Assembly: GCA_002633025.1 (NCBI GenBank)
Contig: NMRB01001149.1
Coordinates: forward strand, 56,705 to 120,704
Origin: Notospermus geniculatus
Taxonomy: Eukaryota > Nemertea > Pilidiophora > Heteronemertea > Lineidae
DNA length: 64,000 nucleotides
Reading direction: 5' to 3'
How positions within the stretch are numbered: the stretch's first letter is position 1; each line of letters opens with the position of its first letter. The notes under the pieces were generated by a model that was not told the origin of the DNA, searched no databases, and saw only the letters and a list, made by a program, of their open reading frames with translations. The position numbers and the translations under genes were made by a program. Of the stretch, positions 1 through 11,703 are shown one piece after another.

Positions 1-279
1 TCGCGTCAGGCGGGACGTCAATCCACGTGTAGCACCCTATTGACGCCAGTTTGCGTCATTTTGACGGCTAGTCACATGACTTGATGACGTCAGTGGGATT
101 CCTCTATACAGGTGCGATGGGCGATGTGCGGTAATTGTGGGTTATGTAGTTTTCTAGTCGCCACAAATGGCAAAGTTAAGCTCGTCCAAACATCTCAACT
201 TCATAAGTGCTGTTCTTTGCACTTAGAGAAACCACATGTAATTAGCTACATATGAAATGACATTCAAATTTCAACTTTC
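1..279. other. 3' flank of SFI1, no gene seen
   Basis: This stretch lies downstream of the SFI1 stop codon on the minus strand. I see no open frame with splice support and no clear AATAAA on the minus strand, so the 3' UTR end is not placed. Confidence 0.4.
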
Positions 280-3200
280 CTATCCATCCAAGCAGGCAAT
301 TAAAACGTTAGCCCGCTTGACCAACCGCTGACAGAGAGGTCGCCCATCGTCGATGGTCGTCGTCAGTTGTTCAATTTCTGTCTTCATCTGTTCTAGTTCG
401 TCGATCACTTGTTGACAATCGTCGTCATTCAGATCGTCGAGGCTTTGTGTTTTTAGCCAATCAGAGAGCTGTGCGAACTGAGTCTTCAAAAGACTGAAAA
501 AGAGTAAAAAATGCTCAGTTTGGAGACAAAAACTTTCTAGATTGGTTCCTGTTTTTGTCCATGACACACCCGTGGCGCTCCGATCTTGCAGTCGGGTGTG
601 TGGACGGTAGAGACAGGCACCAGTCCATGACTTTTCCTGACACAGGGAGTATCAATTTCACTTACCTTAGCCTTTGTTTATAGTTCCCAAACTTCTGCAG
701 CGTGTTCCTGATCTCAACCAACTCCTCCTCGTTGTCGCTTTCCGTACCGTCAACACTTTGGACGACGACGGAAGGTGGCACCACATCAACCTCCGGCGAT
801 GCAACCTCAGCAGGTTTCTGTGTATACTTCGGCAGTGCAATTTTAGGCGACACCATCTTGGATTCATTGCGTGGGATCATAAAAGCGGACGGAGGCATCA
901 ATTCAACTTTTTCTCGATTGGAATAGTTGTCACTTCGAATGGTTAGAGGTGATACGCTGACCTTCAGTCTCTTCGCCGGACTGCACGCCCCAAGATTCTC
1001 CTGCCCCTGACCAGCAGGGGAACGAGCACGTGCACCCTTGAACAAAATTCCTACTTTCTTTGGAGAAAAATCCTCTGGAGTCATCAGTGCTTTTTGCGGT
1101 GTTTTTGCCAGTTCGTCCTGTGATTTTAACGGCGTACTTGGAACCGACCTTGACCTTTGATCTTCCTTGCTGACGAATGGCGAAGCTGGCATCGTGACCT
1201 TGACCTTTTCTTTAAAGACTGCCGATGCATACTTCGATCCTGGAGATCCATAACCTGTTCCTATTTTCTGCTGCTTTGCCGGTGTCCTCGGATGAGGGGG
1301 TAGATTTTGCTTGGCGACCAGCCTCTCCTTAGCAACCAGGTTTTCCTTAGCAACCATTTGTTCCAAATCCGCTGGATCCATCCTAGGAATTGGAATGTGG
1401 ACTCCCTCCCTGAAAATATACACGTATCTTTGTCAAATTCGAAGCACTTCGAAATGTCAACTCTTTGATACGACGACCTCGGGGTCAGAATGGAAAGTAA
1501 AACCAACAACCAGAGAGATACCGGTCCATCCTACGCAACGGGATAAATCAAAGGCAAGATGGGCCTGTCTATATGAAGAGGTCTTCTACTCACGTTCTTT
1601 CTTCATCACGACCACGACTATAGAGCCCCTCACGCTCCAACGACTCAATTAGAAAGTCAGGTCGACGCGGCCTAGCTCTTGTCACTTGACGAAAGCCTGG
1701 CTCCATTGTTAGCCTGGAGAAAGAATTTTAAAGTCAGTGTGACGTAAAATTTCCTGAAAGCGTTGAATAAAATGGTAATTTGTTACAAGGCTGACACGAC
1801 CAGGCAAAAAATTCTCAATTAATACCCACCTCTCGGGATGCTTGCTCCATTCCTCTCTTTGCGCTGGCGATTTCTGTGATATTGTCGGCCTGGCGACGGC
1901 AGGTTTCCTGACAAGTGGCGCACCCCCACGAGCCTCCTTTCGTTTCAAGGTCGTGGCACGCCAGTGAAGGGCACACCGTCGCACAATGTGAAGAACGTTA
2001 TATGCACTCTGTAAACACATAAATTGGAAAAAAGGAAAAAGGAAAAATCGGAAAAAAGGAAAAAGAAGGAAAACAATGGAATGAAGGAAAATTTGGAATA
2101 TGGAAAAGTCTACACAACAGCACTTCTAAATCACATTCATAATACCTTCGCGTGTCTGTCAGCAGCCCACTTCAGCCGCATCTCCTGCATGTCCGCTGAA
2201 ACTGTCAACCATTGACGTAACCCATCGGTGAGCAGACGCCTCTGTCTCTGTTCCATCGCCCCGGCAACCCGTTCCTTCTTCCTCTTCTTCTCAATGGTAT
2301 AGTTGTACCAATTGATGATCACCTAAATATGTCGAAGTAAGAAATGTGTTAGTTGCTTGTGCTTAATGGCCTGTTAGCAGTCCTAGGAAGTCAATCTCCA
2401 GAATTCACGAATTTTCGACCCCAACCGGGGTCTTTTTCAAGTGGAACTTTACAATCTGAAACTCTAGAAAAGAGTCTTTTCTAGAAAATTCGTGAATTCT
2501 GGAGATTGACTTCTTGCTTATTATCATTGTGTGTCAATTTTGTGCTATTCTGTATCTTAGCAGTCCTAGAATATCACAGAATGTGACGTCACAACGTAAG
2601 CCACGTAACAACGTAAGCCATTATGGATGACGTGGTGGTGTGAACTTCTTCTCTGTGATGTCAAATTCCGAGCCGTTCTAGGACCACTAACTGGCGGCTG
2701 CCTGCAACGGCACTAAAGTTGCCCACTGCTACATGTATCTGTATTTTGTATTTGATTTTTCCGTCAGGGCCGACGCTATAGCATTATTGGCCCTGGTAAG
2801 TACGGATGAGGCCATCACAAGCTACTCATGTTCCTCACTTGGATGGGGTCTTTTACTTGCCCTTGCAAAGACACAAGGTACAAGGCACCACAGCTTACTG
2901 TCCCATGCGACAGACGTGAAGAGCCGGGAATGAAATCCCATATGGCCCGGGCTGGATTCGAACCCGGGACCTGCCGCTTGCTAAGCGGACGTGATAACCA
3001 CTAGGCTATCAGGCTCCTTCTGCTACATGCTCCTTCTGCTACATGTATTTCAACACTGAAAAGAAAAAATGAAGTTTGCTCACTTTTTTCTGTAGGTTTA
3101 GACTCCATTGGTAGAGAGCGATGAATGTTTTATCATTTTCCAACTTCTTCTGTTCGTGTGCTGCCTTCCAGGTGAAGAAGAATCGAGCTGTGTGGGTCGT

Positions 3201-6200
3201 CTTGTGGAACCATTGGCACTGTCGTTGCAGCAGCTAGAGGAGTAGGGAAAGAATTGTTTTGTGAATATGAAATAGTAACATGCACCAATTTGCATCAAAT
3301 CAAGAATATCCATACAAAACGTGCACCGATTTCCATCAAATCAAGAATATCCATACATATGCACCAATTTCCATCAAATCAAGAATATCTATACATAATA
3401 TGCACCAGTTTTCATCAAATCAAGAATATCTACACATAATTTGTGCCAATTTTTATCAAATCAAGAAAATGTGTATAAAATAAACACCCAATTTTTATCA
3501 AATCAAGAATATCAATGCATAACATGCACCAATTTTCATGTCATCAAGAGTAACCATACATACATGTAACATCATAAATGCACTGGCGGGAACAAAAAAC
3601 ACAACTTTAGCCGTAGTTAACCATACCTGTTTCTTCAAACAGAGATTTGTGTATGCCTTCCAACCATTCATCATTTTCTTTGTCAACAACCTCTCATGAC
3701 GGAACACAGCTTGCTGGTACTTCAACCTCTGCAACACGGCCTCATCCTTTGCTTTCTGCCACTTCGAGAAAAACTGTTGCAACTTGTTCTTGTCAAGGAC
3801 TTCTCTCGCGCTCTCAATCTCACCGAGTTCCTGGTATTTTTTGTACGCATGCATACTGGCATATTCCCGCCAAGATTTGAAGACCTGACAATGGAAATGA
3901 TTTGTATTTGTATTAGATTTTTCCCTCAAGGCCAAAGCTATTGATTATTGGCCCTGGTAAGTATGGAAGAGGCCATCTCAAGCTACTCATGTTTCTCACT
4001 GGATCTTGTGGATGGGGTCTTTTACTTGCCCTTGCAAAGGCACAAGGTATACAAAGCACCACAGCTTACTGTCCCATGCGACGGACTGTCACACGAGCCA
4101 GGGATGATTAATCCCACATGGCCCAGGATTCGAACGAGATTACCTTTTCCATTGTTTTCTTTTTGTAATGGCCATCAGCAAGTTCGTTTTCAGATCGTTC
4201 CTCCTTCTGGAGTGCTGCATTACTCCGCCATTCCGCAAATGCCCACCTGCAGAGCAAGACATTCATGTAAATTCGTAAAGAAAAGATCATATTGTGAAAA
4301 CATTTCAGAGAAGAGGTTGCAGTCTTGTAATCTCGCCACTGCTCACAATCCAGAAGGCCCACTTTTTGAGGCCGAAGGCATTACGAATTTAGGAGAGACA
4401 GCTGTGAACCTACCGTAGGAGGTCAGTGTTGTGATGCTGTTCCTTCTCTTCAGCAATATAGGTCACCTCTTTCCAAAGCGTGTGATATCGCAACCACGCA
4501 CCCAGACAAAGTCCTAAGAGTTTCTTCCGATGGTGCTGCTCGGCTCGTGCCAATTTCAGTCGTTTCTCACGTCGTTGCAGCGAGTACCGGCGCCAGGCCT
4601 TCCAATGTTTTTGAATGGTTGTTCTGTAGTTGTGACATATGGCGATACGTTCTCGCACTCGACTGAAAGAAAATGTTAACTTTTTTTATCTTTTTACCCT
4701 GTCCAAGTGAGGCACATGAGTAGGCTGAGATGGCCTCTTCCAAACTTATACCAGGGCCAAAAATGCTTTGGCTTCGGCCCTCATGGAAAAATTCCAATAC
4801 AATAGAGGCCTATACTATACAATGCAGGACTTCTAGGCCCGGTATACATGTACCCACCTGTCCTTCTCATCTTGGACATACTGTTTCCACCCCGCGATGA
4901 TCTTGATGCAGAGCTGGGTATCATAATGATTAACGGCAGTCTCCTCTTTTTCATGCTCAAGCAGTTCTTCGTTGGTTCGACGCTTCCACATGTTGAAATA
5001 TCGTTTCATGACACTATCATCGTAGTGAATGATTGCCTGGAAAAAAAAAATCATGTGTCATGGTCTTTCTAAAACAGATCTACCTCCAGCTCTGAGCATC
5101 CAGTAAAGGCCCGATTCTGCCACGGTTTGTGGCGAGCGGTGCCGTTTTCACAGGGTTTTGGATAATCCTTCAATGGCTCAACAATACACAGCGTGCTAAT
5201 TATCTCAATGCCTGTGAAATCCGCTTCGCTCGCCGCAAACCGTGGCAGAATCCGCAGTAGTAGGAATGGGCCTTTACTGTACAAGTTTCCTATAAGCCTT
5301 GGAAATGAAATGGAACGAATGCACGAACAGGAGATTTGTGGTGAAGCCCTACCATTCTCTCAGCCATCCTGCACTCCCGACTTTGTTCCAAAGCTGTAAC
5401 CCACGAGTAGAAAAAACGAGAGAGGACGTTATCTTTTCGGAATTCTTCCGCCTCGGCCGCCATTTCTCTCTTGTCCTTCATAATATCAACAAACACCCTC
5501 ATTTGGTCCAGGTATTTAGGAAGCGTTTTGTAGATGAAGAAACCGTCTGCCTTTGCGTACTGCGCCTGAAAAGAAAAAGACGAGAACTATTTGTATGTAT
5601 GTATGCATCATTTGGAAGCTTCATAACCCTTTTGGATCTTACGCTTATACTATGGTGTTGAGTCCACAACAGGCTACTGTCCACCTGTGTGGGGTCTTTT
5701 ACTTGCCCTGGCAGAGACACTCAGGTACAAGGGACCACGGCTTTTAGTCTCATCCGACAGACCCTACTTGGTTCACAAATTTTTTTCACAGCTTTTCTCA
5801 TTCATGTCCTGGCCGGGGATCGAACCCACGCACTGACCCTGTTAGCATTGAAAGTCAAGCGTGTTAGACCACTCGGCCACCAGACCTGATCCAGCAAGAG
5901 GCACATGGGCTTACTGTCACATGCAATGGACTGAAGAGCCAGGGATGATTAATCCCATATTGCCCAGCATTCGAACCCGGGACCTGCCGCTTAAAGCAGA
6001 TATGATAGTCACAAGATTATCAAGGTTCTTCAATTCTTCAAAATAACAACCTACATTTCTCTCCCGTCGCCAGTACATGTAGTCGATCCAACGCCACAGC
6101 ATTTTCCGCCGCAGCACTTTACCGTGATGACATCTCGCAACTCTCGTCTCCGGCAACATCTTCAGCTCCTCGTTATCTTCGCATCGCAGAATCCAATGGT

Positions 6201-9200
6201 CCCATGTCCGTTGGAGGACGACCTGCGTGTGATGATCCTCGGCCATTTTGTTTCTCATGACCTTCAACTTTCCTTGAACGACAGCAAGACGCAGGCCGGA
6301 AAAGCAGGTAGACTGGAAGAGAAAATGTATGGGAAATTTACCAAAAGTAATAGAAATAGGCCAACTTGATGCATTTGGTGCGTTTTTCCTAAAAACTTCA
6401 TTCTATGCAAATTAATATCGCTGCCATCTTGGATCAGAATGATGATGACCCAACAACTGGACCAATCCATCCACACTCTTCCTCCAGACTCCGTGCATAA
6501 GAAGCAACAAATCCAGACAAATACATGTATCTTTCAAACAAAGTAATACACATAAGCATTTTGAATGACGAGTTTCAGTTCATAGAGGCAAATTTCTTGC
6601 ATTGCAGTTTTTCCTCTCAGAGTTCAGAGCAGACGACCTTCTCGCAACCACAACCTCGATCTGAAACTAGCTGACGTCACGCAATCCATTATTCAGCAAT
6701 GGTCGACTCTGACACAACGTCGTCGAAGTCACTGTCGTGGGGTTCTCTGCGTCACGTCATTCTGTTTCAGACCGAGGTTGTGGTTGCGATTTCTGCAGAA
6801 GTGCGCAGATCTTTCTCGTTTACGTCAATTTGAGAATTGTCTATACAAAAAGATTTGGAGGAGCCGGGCCAAAAAATACACTTAATTCAAATATCTTTCC
6901 TTACCAGCAAGTGCTTCCTATGATACTGATCAGCCATGTCTTCTGCCTGTCTTTTGCATTCTTTGAATTTCATATCTTATCGAGGAATTAAGGAATAACA
7001 TTTTTCTTCTTCATCCATCCCAATCTGAGGCTCTGTACATGAGTTGCTATGCAACAGGGTTGAGAGTTGAACCATGAATATGATCTATAGACCATTCTCA
7101 AATTCGCAGATCTGCGCACTTCCGCTGAAATCTCAACCGGAATCTCGATCTGAAACTGGCTGACGTGACGCCATCCATGATTCAGCAATGGTCAAGTCTG
7201 ACGCAACGCCGTGGGGTTGTCTGCGTCACGTCATTTAGTTTCAGACCAAGGTTATAATTGAGATTTCTGCGGAAGTGCGCAGATCTTTGTCGTTTACGTC
7301 AATTTGAGAACGGTCTATAGGCCCAGTAATTTTGTCTTCAATTTCAGGACAGGGAGTTTGCATCAAATACAATGTACCAATAAAATACATACTCTAACGT
7401 TCTGGGGGGTATGGTGGCTAGGCCAAAACGCCATTAGGGACTCTGGAAAGGATACAGTGCTTCCAATGTTCGAACACCCTCCTTGCTGTGAATCTAGCTG
7501 CTGACTCCTCTATTCTGGACTCGTGGTCTTTGATGGCCAGCTGCATAGCAAAGCGTTGTTTCCAGATCTTGAAGAAATGGTGTGTGATGTTCATCTCATG
7601 GAACTGATGGGCGATTTCTGGAATTAAGAATAGAGGAATCTGAAGCCCTGCCACTGTACATCACATGAGGAAGATTGGTCAGCGGCAAGATTGGTAACCG
7701 GCGCAAGGAAACGTGACCACATCACACCAGTACTTCAGGGTTTGCACTGGTTACCTGTCCACTGCGTATTATTGCTTTTAAAATACTGCTTGTTACCTAC
7801 AAGTCCCTAAATGGCACAGCACCATCATACATCAGTGATCTGATTGTGAAGCATGTTCCAAGTCGGCAGTTGCGTTCTGCAGACCAGGGCCTCCTGTCGG
7901 TGCCAAGGACCCACACAAAACGGTATGGTGCCAGGTCATTGCGGCAGGCTGCTCCTGGTCTGTGGAATGCACTGCCGACCCATATCAGAAATGCATCCAG
8001 TGTTCAAGTTTTTAAATGTCATTTAAAAACACATTTTTTTAGACAATATTATGGTTCTTAAATAAGTCCTTTTGTGCCGTGGCTCTTTTGAATATTTTTT
8101 GTCTGTGATATATGTAATGTAATGTTTTAATAATGTTTTAAATTGTAAAGCGCTCTAGAGCATTATTATGAATAGAGCGCTATATAAATGTTTGATAATA
8201 ATAATAATAATGAGTATTTCATTCCTTAAACCTGAAATCAGTGAGTATCACATGATTTCAAGGAGTATTTTACCACAATACTCCTCGTAACCATCCCGCC
8301 ATGACAAACCCAACAAACTGAAGTCCAATCCTACCTGTTTGTTTCTTCTTATGCCGTCGACATCTCAAATATTCGATCCATCCATTCAGGCACCTGACTT
8401 CTAACTGAGTGTCATGATGCTGTGCAGCTACGTCTTCTTTCATTTTCTCCAACTTCCTTATTTCAAATCGTTTTTTCCACCGCAACCAGGCCTGAAAACC
8501 ACAGAACTTTCCTCAATTTCATCGCCACCTCGGATTAATTATCCGACTAATAATTAATTATTTAATTTATTATTTATTATTAATTAATTAATTTTATTTA
8601 TTTATTATTTATTATTAATTAATTAATTGATTAATTAATTATGTTCCAGTGATTATCATTACCAGTATTTGTATGACAAAGTGAGAATTAGTATTCTTAC
8701 CTTGGTCTTTAGTGTATTTGCCCATATTTGGAGAGCTGTCAGCTCAGAGTCTTGGATTTGTCGCACAAAGGCACTTGACTGCTTCCAATTTTCCCAACAG
8801 TACCTGAATCGATAGAATTCCAGAGATGAAAATCTGTTCAATTTTTGGGGTATGATACGTTAAGTTGTCTCTCAATTTCGCAAATTTTCGACCCCAACCA
8901 GGGTGTTCCACAGGCACTTTCTAGTAGAGATCCCAGAAGTTCAATTTTGGTGGGAGGCAAGAACAGGAGTCAGTTTCATTGTTTTCAGGAGTAAGATTCC
9001 CAATTCTCTCAATTTAGATGATAGGTATTTTGAAAATTTCCATTTCCCAATCCATCCTTCGATCAGCCCCCCCATGGCAAGTCTTACACACCTCAGTAAA
9101 TTCTTGTTAGCGACTGCCTCAGCTTTTTGTTTGAGCATCTGCTTCATCTGTCTGACTTCGGTGTACTCCTTCCAGCCAGCCAGGACATGCCTTAACAACT

Positions 9201-11548
9201 TGGCACTGACTGAAAGAAACAATGACACCTTGGTGTTATGAAACGGTCAGAGATGCTCACCTGTCGTTAAGGAATGATGGTAAGAAGATATTGCCCCCTG
9301 GTGGCTATATTTTGAATGCGATCGCACCAAAATTTGTTATGGAGGAGCAGCAGTCCCGCATTGTCACATTTGCACCAATTACGAAGAATCTAGGTCAAAT
9401 AGTAACAAAATGTCAAGTATATTAACTATATTCAAATTTGACCTTGGTGACCTTGAGAAGTAGGTCAACCACACATGTACTTACAATGACTTTCCGCCAG
9501 AGCCAGTTTGGCTTTCTTGACCTTCTGAATGATCACAAACTGTTTCCAAGCCCTCCAAACAGTTGTCCACACACGATATCTGAAACATTTAACAAAAATT
9601 TCACTACATAACTCTTCATATTTCATGTGATAGAGAGGGTGACGTTCTTTGACAGTGCAAGTTTTCTCCAGGCACTCCAGTTTCCTCCTGCTGGACAAAT
9701 CATTCATCCAATATTGTCTTTTGAGCCAATAAGGCTGTATTTCTTGCTCAGCACTTTGTTCAATATTCTTAAAGCGAATCGATAGCGGATTTTGTTTACA
9801 TTTGGCTGGTGTTTGTAAACACAAAATTCAGCCAATCAAAATGCATGAAAATTTCTTTGTTGACATTCTGGAGAAGTTTGTTTACATTTTTTCCTGAAAA
9901 TTCGTCCCCTTTCAAATTCTATTTCTAAATCAAATTTTTTCGCTTTCGATTCGCTTTAAATCCGTTTGAGACCACAGCAGAGGGAGAAAAATCAACACAT
10001 TAGATGAGCAAAAAATAATTTTCACCATACCTATCATGACACTGTGCCCGAATCATCAGCCTCCATTCTTTCCGCGTCATCCACCACAATTCGTACCAAT
10101 CACCAAATGCTTGCTTGACAATTGACTTTTCGTAGTGAGCTTTTGCGGCGGATGGCAGTACCCTGCCAAATGCATTCCTGATCCAAATATGGAGGTACTT
10201 CCTGGCAATACACCTGTTTGAAGAAATCTTCAGTCAGGGGCGGGTCCAGGATTTGGGGAAAGAGGGGGCGCCCTGTCATGCCTGTGCTAGGAACATTGAA
10301 ATTGGTGCCAAACTGCAGAATTTCATGGTCAATTTTACAGATTTGTTGGCCAAATGTGAAGAGGGTGCTCGTGTCCGGGCCTGTCAGTTAGCTATAGAAT
10401 TATACAGGTTAGCTTGGATCCAGTTAACAATGTGATTGACCATATTGGCTTTGCATGAGGGCCTATGTTGATTAATCAAATCTAGTTTCTTAAACTTCTT
10501 AGTCTGGCCAGCCAACGGTGGCAAAAAATCTATGTTTCAGCCCTGTTTGCTTGCCTGATTCTAAGTTCCTTGACCCGCCCTCCTCTGTTCCAGGTGTAGG
10601 TTGGATCATAGGCATGAGCTCTCGCTGTAGCGTCCCGCCTCCTCTGTCTGGAGACTGACATGGGTATCCGTGATCCCGGGGATGGATTCTTGATGGTAAC
10701 AGTCTTGGAAGGTCTGTAAAGAGCAATGTGTACAAAGTGTCAGCAGGTATGAAAAATCTAGGCCCATTGCAAGACAGAGTAAAAGAAATGCCAGAAGAGT
10801 GAATATGGGTATGTATTAATTGAAACTGGCATTAACAACTCACATGTACTGTGCTTCGACTTCTTGGACTGGCATTGTAACTTTTTCCATATTCTTGGAT
10901 GGACTTGCAAAATCTCCATCTCCACCTCTTTTCTCATCCCGAGACTTCAAGTGGAGTTTCTCTGCTTTGATTTTTAAGTGAGAATTCAATTCCTGGAAAA
11001 ATGGAAATGAATAAAATGATGTCGACAGCATTACTAGTGCCTACAGGTGCGGATCCAGAGGTAGGGCACGCACCTCCCCTTTTGGCCAGCAAATCTGTAA
11101 AAATAAAATCGACCGTGAAATTCTGGAATTGGGCGCAAATTTCAATGCTCCTAGCACAGGGTGCCCCCCTCTTTTTCCAAATCCTAGCTCCGCCCTTGGC
11201 CTACGGGAACGAGTTTAGAATCCCCGATCAGTGCCCAAAATAAAAAAAAGGTCATCGATTGACGGAAAATAGGGCCTATATAGCTAGGCCTAAGCCATAC
11301 TGTACAATAGTGAATAGGATTTCCATTGTGTGCCATGGAGTAACGTCACTTCCGATCAGGGATTCTAAACTTTAGCCCATAAAATTCTAGGTTACACTCA
11401 AATCATGCAAACCACAGACATGACAGACCTGTAAAATGGCTTGCTTTGCTCTTGTTCTGGCCTCCTGATTCTCACTCCCAGAGGCAAACATTTCGGCCTT
11501 CTGAAGAGACACAGTCCGTCTCGATTGGTAATCTTTCCGGTTCTGCAT
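280..11548 (-). CDS. SFI1: SFI1-like centrin-binding repeat protein, 22 coding exons
   Basis: SFI1 proteins are long alpha-helical scaffolds that bind centrins at centrioles and spindle poles. Exons, 5' to 3' on the minus strand: 11429-11548, 10844-10992, 10555-10713, 10031-10213, 9485-9579, 9092-9209, 8701-8803, 8335-8491, 7456-7617, 6905-6975, 6055-6312, 5353-5565, 4858-5036, 4414-4662, 4144-4246, 3627-3884, 3084-3233, 2146-2322, 1830-2008, 1594-1713, 666-1409, 280-493. All phases join, giving about 1386 aa. The N-terminal motif YTWNRGGRVKELRIR (exon 3) is, from memory, an SFI1 signature. About 23 repeats of the type A..H....L...F..W follow from roughly residue 130 to 1027, for example MAIIHYDDSVMKRYFNMWKR. 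The C-terminal third holds a basic Ser/Pro-rich linker (exon 666-1409) and a final coiled coil (exon 280-493). The start at 11546-11548 is the first ATG after an in-frame stop. Intron 3 uses a GC donor; the 7456 edge uses the weak donor GTATCC. Exon edges are inferred by eye. Confidence 0.9.
2387..2556. mobile_element. Hairpin-headed retroposon-like element, copy 1
   Basis: A 170-bp insert in an SFI1 intron is flanked by a 13-bp direct repeat, TTAGCAGTCCTAG, at 2374-2386 and 2557-2569. The left part folds back on itself (TCCAGAATTCACGAATTTT against its complement). The right part is unpaired and ends CTATTCTGTATC. A second copy with its own 15-bp target duplication is at 59160-59305. Long variable target duplications suggest LINE-type mobilisation rather than a cut-and-paste transposase. 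Confidence 0.75.
2740..3017 (-). mobile_element. tRNA-derived SINE, family 1, near complete
   Basis: Read on the minus strand, it begins GGAGCCTGATAGCCTAGTGG (A box) and carries the B box GGGTTCGAATCC. The body shares the words CCTTGCAAAG.. and GGGCCAATAATG with other copies, and the tail is ATACAAAATACA-like. It lies in an SFI1 intron in the same sense as the gene. The acceptor stem does not close, so this is not a working tRNA gene. Confidence 0.8.
3282..3564. repeat. Minisatellite, about 38-bp unit, 7 copies
   Basis: Seven imperfect units of the type CACCAATTTCCATCAAATCA followed by AGAATATCCATACATA lie in the SFI1 intron between exons 3084-3233 and 3627-3884. Repeated open frames across it are a by-product of the array. 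Confidence 0.85.
3901..4137 (-). mobile_element. SINE family 1 that fills almost a whole SFI1 intron
   Basis: It has the tail ATACAAATACAAA-type end at 3901 and the B box word TTCGAATCCTGGG at its head near 4137; the A-box part is missing. The intron is 3885-4143 (259 bp) and 237 bp of it is this SINE. Only a few bases separate the element from each splice site. Confidence 0.8.
4697..4803 (+). mobile_element. SINE family 1, 3' tail fragment
   Basis: It matches the 3' half of the copy at 17795-18072 (ATGGCCTCTTCC.., GGCTTCGGCCCTCATGGAAA, then AATACAATA). It lies in the SFI1 intron between exons 4414-4662 and 4858-5036, opposite to gene sense. Confidence 0.65.
5101..5280. mobile_element. Foldback (MITE-like) element
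   Basis: Terminal inverted repeats start CAGTAAAGGCCC at 5101 and close GGGCCTTTACTG at the right. The inner arms pair GATTCTGCCACGGTTTG with CAAACCGTGGCAGAATC. It has no coding capacity and lies in an SFI1 intron. Confidence 0.7.
5683..6031 (-). mobile_element. Stacked tRNA-derived SINE pieces
   Basis: Three blocks follow one another: a family-1 body (5683-5765), a second tRNA-like head (about 5810-5887, minus strand GGTGGCCGAGTGGTCTAACA with B box GGGTTCGATCCCC), and a family-1 head (5905-6031, B box GGGTTCGAATGC). The middle head looks Ser/Leu-like but has no closed acceptor stem. The cluster lies in an SFI1 intron. Confidence 0.6.
6642..6845. mobile_element. Partial foldback element related to 7085-7320
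   Basis: It shares CTCGATCTGAAACTAGCTGA and the right end GTCAATTTGAGAATTGTCTA with the fuller copy 240 bp downstream. The outer left arm is missing. Confidence 0.55.
6846..6904. other. Short SFI1 intron remainder
   Basis: No feature is seen between the foldback element and the small SFI1 exon 6905-6975. Confidence 0.3.
7085..7320. mobile_element. Foldback (MITE-like) element
   Basis: Inverted ends run CTATAGACCATTCTCAAATT at the left and AATTTGAGAACGGTCTATAG at the right, with inner paired blocks around AGATCTGCGCACTTCCGC. It is non-coding and lies in an SFI1 intron. Confidence 0.75.
7676..8212 (+). mobile_element. 5'-truncated LINE (CR1/L2-like), 3' end
   Basis: It encodes the C-terminal tail of a LINE ORF2: LHWLPV, then after a one-base loss FKILLVTYKSLNG, SYISDLI, RSADQGLLSVPRT, KRYGARSLRQAAPGLWNALP. 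The 3' end has GAGCGCTATATAAATG and an (ATA)n tail, typical of L2/CR1-like elements. It is dead, 5' truncated, and antisense to SFI1 in an intron. Confidence 0.8.
8536..8645. repeat. AT-rich simple repeat
   Basis: ATTAATTA and TTATTTATT units lie between SFI1 exons 8335-8491 and 8701-8803. No coding signal. Confidence 0.8.
9290..9306. promoter_or_regulatory. CTCF-like word
   Basis: GCCCCCTGGTGGCTA resembles the reverse complement of the CTCF core as I remember it. Single-motif evidence, inside an SFI1 intron. Confidence 0.25.
10236..10420. repeat. Interspersed repeat, 'lacking coding' type R1
   Basis: Contains GATTTGGGGAAAGAGGGGGC, CACATTTGGCC-type and ACAGATTTGTTGGCCAAA words. An inverted copy is at 11040-11216 and a fragment at 47075-47150. 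It is likely a non-autonomous transposon in an SFI1 intron. Confidence 0.5.
11040..11216. repeat. Interspersed repeat R1, inverted copy
   Basis: GTGCGGATCCAGAGG at one end, TTGGCCAGCAAATCTGTAAA inside and CCTAGCTCCGCCC at the other pair it with 10236-10420. It lies in SFI1 intron 1. Confidence 0.5.
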
Positions 11549-11703
11549 ATTCTTCAATATGAAATTGATACACTGATCAACTTTCTACCCGCTTTTTTTC
11601 TCTAAAATGCACTTTTATGGACCAAAATCGGGAGAAAATTTTGAAGTCGGATTTCGCGCCGCCATGTTTGATTTCCTACTCTCCGCTACAGCACAGAAGT
11701 ACC
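11549..11703. promoter_or_regulatory. Divergent SFI1 / Ku80 promoter
   Basis: Only 155 bp separate the SFI1 start codon (minus, 11546-11548) from the proposed Ku80 start (plus, 11704). The sequence holds TTTCGCGCC at 11652-11660, a fit to the E2F consensus TTTSGCGC. It runs into GCCGCCATG, a YY1-type word; a second ATGGCGG overlaps the Ku80 start. There is no TATA box. I infer a shared bidirectional promoter; transcription start sites are not visible. Confidence 0.65.

Noticed and set aside
2944-3017. tRNA gene candidate on the minus strand
   Set aside because: A and B boxes are present, but the acceptor stem does not pair and the same sequence with the same body recurs elsewhere; it is a SINE head.
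7846-8061. Independent 71-aa gene
   Set aside because: It is the C-terminal tail of a dead LINE, frameshifted upstream.
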